From NCBI GenBank assembly GCA_003567495.1, contig PWZK01000381.1, positions 1 through 5,177 on the forward strand: DNA of 5,177 nt. The letters run 5' to 3'. The notes below the pieces were generated by a model, which was not told the DNA's origin, searched no databases, and worked only from the letters and a program-made list of their open reading frames with translations. Position 1 is the stretch's first letter; each line of letters begins with the position of its first letter. The position numbers and the translations under genes are program-made. The DNA comes from Candidatus Brocadiaceae bacterium. Lineage in GTDB: Bacteria; Planctomycetota; Brocadiia; SM23-32. Below are positions 1-5,177 of the stretch, piece after piece.

Positions 1-39
1 AAAAGGGCCCTATTTGTTTGAAAGCCCCAACACTGAATC

Positions 40-79
40 AAAAAAGAAAAGACCCTTCTGCCTACGCTTTTCTTTTTTT
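40..79. terminator. A/T-rich perfect hairpin ending in a T run, possible terminator
   Basis: Bases 40-51 (AAAAAAGAAAAG) are the exact reverse complement of 67-78 (CTTTTCTTTTTT), giving a 12-bp stem around a 15-nt loop, with a T run at 73-79. The symmetry would allow it to work in both directions. The stem has only two G-C pairs, so it is weaker than a classic rho-independent terminator. The gene it would end lies left of the window and cannot be seen. It could also be chance pairing of homopolymer-like tracts. Confidence 0.35.
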
Positions 80-179
80 GAAGACTCGATGCCGCTCAGT
101 TCAGCGCACTAAGTGCCCTGATTCATAAGTTCGGCGGCGTATTCGGAACGTTATAAGGCCCGAATTGTTATCCCCGGAA

Positions 180-217
180 GCCTGCATGCTGCAGGCAGGC
201 GCGGGCATCCTGCCCGC
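180..217. repeat. Two back-to-back 17-nt GC-rich hairpins
   Basis: Two perfect stem-loops of the same design sit 4 nt apart: GCCTGCATGCTGCAGGC (180-196) and GCGGGCATCCTGCCCGC (201-217). Each has a 7-bp stem and a 3-nt loop. No T run follows, so they are not a typical rho-independent terminator. The form recalls REP/BIME-like dispersed palindromes, which are intergenic and usually multicopy, but copy number cannot be judged from one window. A related GC-rich hairpin lies at 1571-1592, after the prenyltransferase gene. Confidence 0.55.
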
Positions 218-253
218 ACTGCCGTTGCCGGGAGATCATATGGGGATGTATTT

Positions 254-385
254 ATGAACCAGCGCACAAAGACCATTCTACGAAATTTCATATATACGGT
301 CAAACATATACCTACTATCCCCGCAGGATTTTATCGTGTTGGATACAACAAACTGCTTTCACTTAACGTGACCCGCATATTCTGA
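254..385 (+). CDS. Doubtful 43-codon ORF, no recognised family
   Basis: An ATG at 254 opens 43 codons ending in TGA at 383-385. A G-rich tract (GGGGA, 242-246) lies about 7 nt upstream and could act as a ribosome binding site. The peptide begins MNQRTKTILRNF and is basic, with no clear signal peptide, membrane segment or metal-binding motif. Its codons are A/T-richer at third positions than those of the neighbouring genes, which argues against a native, well-expressed gene. I do not recognise it. It may be chance, or the remains of a decayed gene. Confidence 0.15.
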   Translation: MNQRTKTILRNFIYTVKHIPTIPAGFYRVGYNKLLSLNVTRIF

Positions 386-508
386 TTGTCCCGTCGCCAG
401 CCTAAATTGCACCGCCAACTACTAAAATTTATCTTAACGTTAATTAACACCCAATATTGAACGAAAACCTGTAAAATCCAGAATGAGAGTAGGTTTTTTA
501 AAATACTT

Positions 509-537
509 TTGCACCTCTCCTACAGTTTTACTATAAT
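509..537 (+). promoter_or_regulatory. Sigma70-type promoter of the prenyltransferase gene
   Basis: A -35 hexamer TTGCAC (509-514, five of six to consensus) and a perfect -10 TATAAT (532-537) are separated by exactly 17 nt. Transcription would begin near 544, giving a leader of about 36 nt before the ATG at 580. That leader rules against the TTG at 550 as the start codon. No operator-like dyad overlaps the site, so expression may be constitutive. Confidence 0.65.
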
Positions 538-566
538 ATATCAGCAGATTTGATTTTGCCGCAGGC

Positions 567-574
567 GGGGAGAG
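567..574 (+). promoter_or_regulatory. Ribosome binding site deciding the start at 580
   Basis: The G-rich tract GGGGAGAG contains a GGAG core (569-572) placed 7 nt before the ATG at 580. The in-frame TTG at 550 has no such site and lies only a few bases after the predicted transcription start. The start at 580 is therefore preferred. Confidence 0.6.
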
Positions 575-579
575 CAAAA

Positions 580-1488
580 ATGCCCGATAAAACTCAAAAT
601 ACGATAAAACCATGGTTGATGGCGGCCCGCGCCGAATATCTGGTGCTTTCCGTGATTCTGGCATTTTTGGGTGCGGCTGTTGCATGGAATGACGGATTTT
701 TTCATCCATGGCGAGCTTTGCTCGCCGGGAGCGGCCTGGTGCTTGCCCATGCCTCCGTAAACCTGCTCAACAACTATTTCGATTTCCGCAGCGGTATCGA
801 TCTCATGACGGATCGCACCCCTTTCAGCGGCGGCAGCCCGGCGCTGCCCGAGGGGCTGCTCAGTCCCCGACAGGTGCTGGCATTCGGCTTTGTTACATTT
901 TCTCTCGCCGCTCTGATCGGCATCTACTTCACTGTTGTTGTAGGGTGGCTGCTACTGCCGATTCTAGCCGCCGGAGGCTTCTTCATAATTCTGTACAGTC
1001 CGCTGATCCTGCGCTTGCCGTGGCCCGAGTGGGCTGCCGGTGCGGGCCTTGGCGCGCTTCCGGTGCTGGGGATGTATTTCGTTATTGCCGGAAGATACAG
1101 TCTGACCGCCGCCGCGGCTTCCATTCCCCCCGCTTTGCTGGTACATAACCTCCTGCTGCTGAATGAGTTCATTGACGTTAAAGCCGACAGAACAGGCGGC
1201 CGCAGGACGCTCCCTGTAACTATTGGATGCCGTATGGCCGCAGTATTTTACTCCATAGTGGCCCTTGCGGTATATATATGGATAATTATCTGGGTCGCAG
1301 CAGGAATCATGCCCGCTCCCACGCTGCTCGCCCTGCTCACACTCCCCCTTGCCTTCAAGTCGATCAGCGGAGCCCGGCACAGTAACGAAAAACGGCGATT
1401 GGTCCCGGCTATGGCCAATAACGTTATAATGGTACTGCTCACACAGCTGCTTATCGGAATCGGCTTTGTAGCCGGCGGAATTTGGTAA
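580..1488 (+). CDS. UbiA/MenA-family membrane prenyltransferase
   Basis: This 302-residue protein has the hallmarks of the UbiA superfamily, integral membrane enzymes that move a polyprenyl group from its diphosphate onto an aromatic or other acceptor. The first Asp-rich motif reads NNYFDFRSGID (residues 64-74), followed by the PFSGGS segment (81-86). The second reads NEFIDVKADRTGGRRTLPV (195-213). These Mg2+-diphosphate-binding motifs lie between hydrophobic helices, and I count roughly eight or nine membrane segments. Length is normal for the family, and both motifs are intact, so the enzyme is probably active. In the first motif the usual N-D pair is N-N (64-65). The sequence is closest in feel to MenA-like proteins (1,4-dihydroxy-2-naphthoate prenylation for menaquinone), but no other quinone gene is nearby, so the acceptor is uncertain and no symbol is given. 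It has its own promoter (509-537) and ribosome binding site, and is likely transcribed alone. Confidence 0.9.
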   Translation: MPDKTQNTIKPWLMAARAEYLVLSVILAFLGAAVAWNDGFFHPWRALLAGSGLVLAHASVNLLNNYFDFRSGIDLMTDRTPFSGGSPALPEGLLSPRQVLAFGFVTFSLAALIGIYFTVVVGWLLLPILAAGGFFIILYSPLILRLPWPEWAAGAGLGALPVLGMYFVIAGRYSLTAAAASIPPALLVHNLLLLNEFIDVKADRTGGRRTLPVTIGCRMAAVFYSIVALAVYIWIIIWVAAGIMPAPTLLALLTLPLAFKSISGARHSNEKRRLVPAMANNVIMVLLTQLLIGIGFVAGGIW

Positions 1489-1531
1489 GTCATCAGTGAG
1501 CTACGTCTCATTTTGCATACTCGGGCGCTGT

Positions 1532-1592
1532 CACTGTCGTTTTTCGTTGCCGGGAGAGACGTTTGCCCGCCTGTCTGCCGTCAGGCAGGCAG
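1532..1592. repeat. GC-rich hairpin with flank resembling the 180-235 region
   Basis: CTGTCTGCC (1571-1579) pairs with GGCAGGCAG (1584-1592) around a GTCA loop, giving a 9-bp stem with one G-T wobble. No T run follows, so it is at best a weak terminator for the prenyltransferase gene, which ends 82 nt upstream. The preceding bases 1532-1557 match 217-235, next to the first hairpin pair, apart from one substitution and a 7-nt insertion. The exact shared block is CGTTGCCGGGAGA at 223-235 and 1545-1557. The two regions may be degenerate copies of one dispersed intergenic repeat. Confidence 0.4.
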
Positions 1593-1677
1593 CAGGTAGG
1601 TGGTTCACTGAGGACTTACGGAATTTGAATGACAGGCCTGATTTTTCGAACGCAACCTGAAAAAATCTGAACATTAT

Positions 1678-1706
1678 TTGACAACTCGCTACCAATATAA
1701 TAAGAT
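1678..1706 (+). promoter_or_regulatory. Promoter-like site before the Cys-rich small gene
   Basis: A perfect -35 hexamer TTGACA (1678-1683) is followed after 17 nt by TAAGAT (1701-1706, four of six to the -10 consensus). A perfect TATAAT also occurs at 1696-1701, but at only 12 nt spacing it is too close to pair with this -35. Transcription from the 17-nt arrangement would start near 1713, leaving a leader of about 48 nt before the ATG at 1761. I see no dyad of the kind used by CueR/MerR or CopY regulators. Confidence 0.5.
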
Positions 1707-1760
1707 ACAAGTTTGATGGGACAAATAGGATTACTTAGAACTTTAAACGTCGGTTTTTCT

Positions 1761-2126
1761 ATGATTAAAACAAGTTTTAAAGTTTGCCCTTTAATTGTGG
1801 CCTTGCTTTTCCTGAGCCTCGGCGTTACTGCGGCCCCCTCATACGGAGAGAACTCGGAGCAGGCTCATGCGCCGGCTGAGTGCTGCTCCGGAAACGTTTG
1901 CAATGACTGCTGCGGAGAGGCGAAGCACCGGCAGTGTAATGATGAAAATCCTGTCCCCGCCATCCTATCCTCTTACGATGCCGGTTACCTGATTCGCAGT
2001 GGTGCCCGGCCTTTTCCCCCCGGCATCACGAAACATCTTTCCTTACCTGAAACTGTTTTTCCAACTTCTCTCTTTCCAATCCGACCACCCGCACGCTCCC
2101 CTCCCCTTCCCACCATATCTGTGTAG
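1761..2126 (+). CDS. Small exported Cys-rich protein, putative metal-binding accessory
   Basis: From the ATG at 1761 the protein has 121 residues. It opens with a clear signal peptide: a basic start MIKTSFK, a hydrophobic core to about residue 22, and a likely cut after A24 (VTA-A). This start is preferred over TTG 1713 or ATG 1716, which would put 16-17 residues ahead of the signal and coincide with the predicted transcription start. No clear Shine-Dalgarno site precedes 1761, which weakens the choice slightly. The mature part carries a cysteine cluster at 41, 42, 47, 50, 51 and 59, with His36 and His56, which looks able to bind soft metal ions. The last 40 residues are Pro-rich and uncharged (PIRPPARSPPLP). 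I do not recognise a named family. Small secreted Cys/His proteins such as DUF2946 or CopL-like ones are known beside copper genes and have a similar layout, but this is resemblance only. The cus-type genes begin 258 nt downstream, so a role in periplasmic metal sensing or buffering is an inference. Confidence 0.65.
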   Translation: MIKTSFKVCPLIVALLFLSLGVTAAPSYGENSEQAHAPAECCSGNVCNDCCGEAKHRQCNDENPVPAILSSYDAGYLIRSGARPFPPGITKHLSLPETVFPTSLFPIRPPARSPPLPTISV

Positions 2127-2276
2127 TTATCATGCTATACGCGCCATTTGAGTATCAGGATTTGAACGGTTTATGTTTGCGTGAATTTTAATAGCGCAGC
2201 AAGCCCGATGTTGCCGAAGAATTGAAAAAACACAGATGAATTACCGGTGGCCGAAGAGATTTTTTACTCCGAACTC

Positions 2277-2335
2277 AGGAGGAGCCTGTCATGTTTAGTA
2301 AGAATGTTTCAGGCAGTGACCGGGCTTTTGTATAA
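2277..2335 (+). pseudogene. 14-codon ORF with strong RBS, possible DUF2892 remnant or leader peptide
   Basis: The strongest ribosome binding site in the window, AGGAGG (2277-2282), stands 8 nt before an ATG at 2291. That ATG opens only 14 codons, MFSKNVSGSDRAFV, and stops with TAA at 2333-2335. The peptide resembles the conserved beginning of DUF2892 proteins, small two-helix membrane proteins that typically open with a K-N-V-G-x-x-D-R pattern. The hydrophobic helices that should follow are absent, in this frame and as far as I can see in the others. It may be a deleted gene whose 5' end survives. Alternatively it is a short translated leader 49 nt before the efflux operon. The rest of the 2127-2384 spacer shows no other gene and no convincing terminator. 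A TTGAAC (2162-2167) and TTTAAT (2187-2192) pair 19 nt apart is only a weak promoter candidate. Confidence 0.3.
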
Positions 2336-2384
2336 AGTGTGAAGAAGATAACAAACATCACTTAAGATTTTAAGCAGGTAAGCC

Positions 2385-3770
2385 ATGAAAGATAAGTTAC
2401 ATATTGCAATGAGAAAGGTGGCAGTGACAGGGATTGCTGCATTTCTGCTGCTTCTGGCAGGCTGCGCAGGGGGAAATGAATTTCGAAACGATCCGGCCGG
2501 CGTTCGTCCGCGCACAGGACCTGCACGGGGCCCTTCGGAAAACCGGGATCCCGCGTATTACGGCGGCGAAGACCTGCCCGATCTGGATGAAGACAGCCCG
2601 GTCGAGAATTATTTCCGGTATGCCCTGGAAAACAACGAAAGCATCCGTGCGGCTTACAGCCGCTGGGCGGCGGCTTCGGAGCGCCCCAGCCAGGCTCGTT
2701 CACTCCCCGACCCACGCGTGTCCTTCCAGGCCGACGATTCTTTCCAATCACGCGAGCTCGCCGTATCGCAGACTTTCCCATGGCATGGCAAGCGTGCCCT
2801 GCGTGCAGAGGCGGAGAAAAGCGGCGCACTGGCCGAGTACTCCCGCTACCTTACCCAAACCCTTGATGTGTTAAATACTGTACGTGGCGCCTACGGTGAT
2901 TACTACTACCTCTCAGAAGCTACAGACATCATGGCTGAGAACCTTGGCCTGCTTGAATACTTTGAGGAAGTAGTAAGGAGGCGATTCGAGGCGGGCCTGG
3001 CCCCCCACTCTGACCTGATTCGCATCGAAGTGGAGTCGGAAAAGCTCCGGGACCGATTGGAGGAGCTTCGGGAACAGCGCCGGCCGCGCGCCGCCGCTCT
3101 GAACCGCGTGCTCGGGCGCCCGCACTCGGCCCGGCTCCCGTGGCCGGTCAGTCTGCCCGAAGAGGGCATAACAGAACTTCAGGAGGACAGGTTGATCGAC
3201 GATGCAATAGAGAACAACCCGCAGCTCCTGGCACTCCGCCACGAGATTGACCGCAGGGGCGACCTGAAAGATCTCGCCGGTAAAGAGTATTATCCCGACA
3301 TAACGGTCGGTGTCATGCGCATGGAAGATGCGATGGGCGGTATGGGCGGTGGCGTAGATATCGACGCGGCCATGGTCTCCATAAATATCCCTCTCTGGCG
3401 CGGCAAATACGACGCGGGAGTAAGGGAGGCCGACCGGCGCCTGGAGGCGGGACGACGCACACTTGCAGACGCCGAATACGGGGTGGAATCAGCCCTCGAA
3501 AATGCACTTTTCAGATTCAGGGATACTCAGCGCAGGCTCGAGCTATACCGCAACTACCTGCTTCCCAAAGCGGAGGAATCTCTGAGAGTCTCCGAAAGCG
3601 CCTACCGTGCCGGCGAGGTCGACGTCATAGAACTTATCGACGCCCAGCGGGAACTGCTGAATTTTGAACTGGAACTCAAGCGGTCAAGGGCCGACAGATT
3701 CAAGGCCGTAGGAGAAATAGAAAAATTGGTGGGAGGTGAACTGCCCGACGGTGCAGGCTCACCTCGTTAA
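2385..3770 (+). CDS. TolC-family outer-membrane efflux lipoprotein, CusC-like
   Basis: This 461-residue protein is the outer-membrane channel of a tripartite metal exporter. Its signal peptide ends in a lipobox, LAGC (24-27). Cys27 would be lipidated and Ala28 would allow sorting to the outer membrane, as in CusC. A charged linker (about 31-70) leads into two outer-membrane efflux repeats, roughly 72-245 and 265-450. Typical family signatures are QTFPWHGKRALR (129-140), RFEAGLAPHSDLIRIEVE (200-217) and YRAGEVDVIELIDAQREL (407-424); the FPW-x-GK form is common in heavy-metal efflux members. Length fits the family. Between two predicted beta strands of the second repeat lies a Met- and Gly-rich segment (M311, M313, M317, M320, M330). 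The first Met is preferred as the start: an AGG lies 6 nt upstream of it, and the internal Met9 has no ribosome binding site. The adaptor gene follows after 32 nt with no terminator, so the two are surely co-transcribed. Metal specificity is inferred from the adaptor. Confidence 0.92.
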   Translation: MKDKLHIAMRKVAVTGIAAFLLLLAGCAGGNEFRNDPAGVRPRTGPARGPSENRDPAYYGGEDLPDLDEDSPVENYFRYALENNESIRAAYSRWAAASERPSQARSLPDPRVSFQADDSFQSRELAVSQTFPWHGKRALRAEAEKSGALAEYSRYLTQTLDVLNTVRGAYGDYYYLSEATDIMAENLGLLEYFEEVVRRRFEAGLAPHSDLIRIEVESEKLRDRLEELREQRRPRAAALNRVLGRPHSARLPWPVSLPEEGITELQEDRLIDDAIENNPQLLALRHEIDRRGDLKDLAGKEYYPDITVGVMRMEDAMGGMGGGVDIDAAMVSINIPLWRGKYDAGVREADRRLEAGRRTLADAEYGVESALENALFRFRDTQRRLELYRNYLLPKAEESLRVSESAYRAGEVDVIELIDAQRELLNFELELKRSRADRFKAVGEIEKLVGGELPDGAGSPR

Positions 3771-3802
3771 CCCATAATGTCCATAATTCGGAAAGATACA
3801 TC

Positions 3803-5177
3803 ATGAAAAAAATACTGGAAAAAATACTGAAAAGATGGCGTATAGCAGTGGCACTGATCGCTCTGGCGGCGGGGTTTGTTTTTTTCGGCCGGATACTCAT
3901 CGCACCCCACCCGTCCATAGCAGCGCCTGAGGTGGAAGTTGCTGAAGACGCTGACGTGATCTGGACGTGTTCCATGCATCCACAGGTGCGCGAACCGGAA
4001 CCGGGGCTGTGCCCGCTCTGTGAGATGGACCTGATCCCCGTGGAAGTCGATGATCTCGGTCTCGAAGAGAACCAGGTGGCCATATCCGAAGAAGCAAAAG
4101 CGCTGGCAGGACTGCAGGTGGCGCCGGTGCGGCGCACTGCTGTGGAAAAACCGGTCAGGTTTTTCGGCGAAGTCGACTACGACGAGACCCGGCGCAAGGC
4201 AGTGAGCTCGGATGTGGATGGACGCATCGAACGGCTCTATATAGCCTTTACCGGCTCCCGTATAAGGGAGGGCGATCCGATGTTCCAGCTCTACAGCCCC
4301 CGGCTCATCAGCGCTCAGGAAGAACTGCTCCAGGCACACCTGAAGCTGGACGCACTTGATGAAATCGAGGAGGGAAGGCGCCTCAAATCCGCACGTTCCA
4401 ACGCCGAAGCCGCACGGCAGAGGCTCAGGTGGTGGGGCATTACCGAGGAGCAGATCAAACGCATTGAGGAAACCGGCGAGATTATGGACCGGCTCACGAT
4501 AAAAAGTCCGATCGACGGATTTGTTGTCGAAAAACGCAAGGATCAGGGCGATTACGTGGCCGAGGGCGAACCGGTTTACAGGGTGGCCGACCTGTCGCAC
4601 GTCTGGGTCCGTCTGGAAGCTTACGAATCGGACCTGCCATGGGTGCATTACGGACAGCACATAACATTTACGGCCGACAAAGCCATGCCGGGCGAAGAAT
4701 TCGAGGGCCGGATAGTGTTTGTGGACCCCGTGCTCGACCGCAGCCGGCGCACCGTCAAGCTGCGCGCCGGCGTGCCGAACCCCGAAGGCCGGCTGAGGCC
4801 GGGCATGTTCGTGCGAGGCGTCGTGAAAGCCAGGCTGACCGCCGGGGGCCGTGCCGCCAAACCGTCCGATTTGGCCGGAAAATGGATCAGCCCGCTTCAT
4901 CCGGAGATCATATCCGACCAGCCCGGCCGCTGCCCGATCAGTGGCGTTGAACTGGAAAGGGCCGAAGACCTCGGCTACGTGGGAGAAAAGCCGGAGGACG
5001 AAGAATATCCCCTGGTCATACCGGCGAGCGCACCGCTCATAACGGGCGAGAGGGCCGTGGTGTATGTCAGGGTGCCCGACGACGAACTGATAATCTATGA
5101 AGGGCGCGAGATCACGCTCGGTCCGCGCGCCGGAGATTATTACCACGTGCGGGACGGAATTGAAGAAGGCGAGCTGG
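3803..5177 (+). CDS. CusB-like RND efflux periplasmic adaptor with two HMBD-type segments, 3' end missing
   Basis: The reading frame stays open to the window edge, giving 458 codons without a stop. The protein is the membrane-fusion adaptor linking an inner-membrane RND pump to the TolC channel encoded just upstream. Residues 14-34 form an N-terminal hydrophobic anchor with no lipobox. A heavy-metal-binding segment follows (54-79, WTCSMHPQV...GLCPLCEMDLIP), with Cys56, Met58, His59, Cys70, Cys73 and Met75 as likely Cu/Ag ligands. Next come the first lipoyl half (about 133-165), a helical hairpin (about 168-225), the second lipoyl half (about 232-263, IKSPIDGFVVEKR) and a beta barrel (about 270-345, with RTVKLRAGVPNPEGRLRPGMFV). 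After the barrel, residues 361-386 (WISPLHPEI...GRCPISGVELER) clearly copy the heavy-metal-binding pattern but keep only His366 and Cys377. The final visible part (VIPASAPLITGERAVVYV) is the usual membrane-proximal domain. About 20-60 residues should be missing. The start is supported by GGAAAG (3790-3795) 7 nt upstream. A CusA-type pump gene is expected next. Confidence 0.92.
   Translation, partial: MKKILEKILKRWRIAVALIALAAGFVFFGRILIAPHPSIAAPEVEVAEDADVIWTCSMHPQVREPEPGLCPLCEMDLIPVEVDDLGLEENQVAISEEAKALAGLQVAPVRRTAVEKPVRFFGEVDYDETRRKAVSSDVDGRIERLYIAFTGSRIREGDPMFQLYSPRLISAQEELLQAHLKLDALDEIEEGRRLKSARSNAEAARQRLRWWGITEEQIKRIEETGEIMDRLTIKSPIDGFVVEKRKDQGDYVAEGEPVYRVADLSHVWVRLEAYESDLPWVHYGQHITFTADKAMPGEEFEGRIVFVDPVLDRSRRTVKLRAGVPNPEGRLRPGMFVRGVVKARLTAGGRAAKPSDLAGKWISPLHPEIISDQPGRCPISGVELERAEDLGYVGEKPEDEEYPLVIPASAPLITGERAVVYVRVPDDELIIYEGREITLGPRAGDYYHVRDGIEEGEL

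Larger units (their letters stand above)
82..508. other. Intergenic region without a convincing gene
   Basis: This stretch separates the left-edge hairpin from the prenyltransferase promoter. I see no ORF with a recognisable product on either strand, and no tRNA or rRNA signature. It contains the twin GC-rich hairpins at 180-217 and a doubtful 43-codon ORF at 254-385, both listed separately. From about 380 on it becomes strongly A/T-rich (for example the TTAACGTTAATTAA stretch near 433-446), as is usual just upstream of a promoter. Confidence 0.6.

Noticed and set aside
550..579. TTG at 550 as start of the prenyltransferase
   Set aside because: It is only about 6 nt after the predicted transcription start and lacks a ribosome binding site. 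The ATG at 580 has a good site 7 nt upstream.
440..750. Minus-strand and overlapping short frames around the prenyltransferase promoter
   Set aside because: They overlap the promoter and 5' end of a well-supported gene, and show no domain, signal peptide or ribosome binding site.
1067..1079. Block TGGGGATGTATTT shared with 241-253
   Set aside because: One copy is ordinary coding sequence inside a conserved membrane protein and the flanks do not match, so a chance match is the simplest view.
1713..1760. TTG 1713 or ATG 1716 as start of the Cys-rich small protein
   Set aside because: These starts would place 16-17 extra residues before a complete signal peptide and coincide with the likely transcription start.
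2162..2192. TTGAAC with 19-nt spacing to TTTAAT, as a CueR-like metal-responsive promoter
   Set aside because: The long spacer fits MerR-type promoters, but I find no dyad symmetry in the spacer, which such regulators need, and the hexamers are imperfect.
3767..5146. A 459-codon open frame on the minus strand
   Set aside because: It lies antisense to the adaptor gene, whose + strand product has all expected domains. The minus-strand protein has no recognisable motif, and its openness follows from the codon bias of the real gene.
1..5177. CRISPR array, tRNA or rRNA gene, insertion sequence
   Set aside because: I see no regularly spaced repeats, no tRNA- or rRNA-like sequence, and no transposase or terminal inverted repeats.

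Overview
The window comes from a Gram-negative bacterium. It encodes an outer-membrane TolC-type lipoprotein and a periplasmic adaptor of a tripartite efflux pump. Coding regions are moderately GC-rich and intergenic stretches are clearly AT-richer. The phylum cannot be fixed from the sequence. The prenyltransferase type, the GC-rich intergenic hairpins and the adaptor architecture would suit an environmental, possibly anaerobic lineage (PVC group, Bacteroidota/Chlorobi-like or Desulfobacterota-like), but this is only an impression. All supported genes lie on the + strand.

Layout. Positions 1-508 hold no convincing gene: there is an A/T-rich hairpin that may be a terminator for a gene to the left (40-79), a pair of back-to-back GC-rich hairpins (180-217) and a doubtful 43-codon ORF (254-385). 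A well-formed sigma70-type promoter (509-537) precedes a UbiA/MenA-family membrane prenyltransferase (580-1488). The next spacer (1489-1760) carries another GC-rich hairpin, which shares sequence with the first hairpin region, and a second promoter-like site (1678-1706). A small exported Cys-rich protein follows (1761-2126). The spacer 2127-2384 contains a 14-codon ORF with a strong ribosome binding site; its peptide looks like the beginning of a DUF2892 protein, so it may be a gene remnant. From 2385 to the window end is the start of a Cus-type heavy-metal efflux operon: a TolC/CusC-like outer-membrane lipoprotein (2385-3770), then 32 bases later a CusB-like adaptor (3803 to beyond 5177). The RND pump gene (CusA type) would be expected just downstream, outside the window.

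How the genes work together. The adaptor and outer-membrane channel should form the periplasmic and outer-membrane parts of a Cu(I)/Ag(I)-type (or related metal) RND exporter. The small Cys-rich exported protein upstream is plausibly a periplasmic metal-binding accessory. The prenyltransferase has its own promoter and probably serves quinone or other prenyl-lipid synthesis, unrelated to the pump. The points most worth a second look are the adaptor's two heavy-metal-binding-type segments, the second having lost most of its ligands, and a methionine-rich predicted loop in the outer-membrane channel. I see no clear evidence of a wholly new system.
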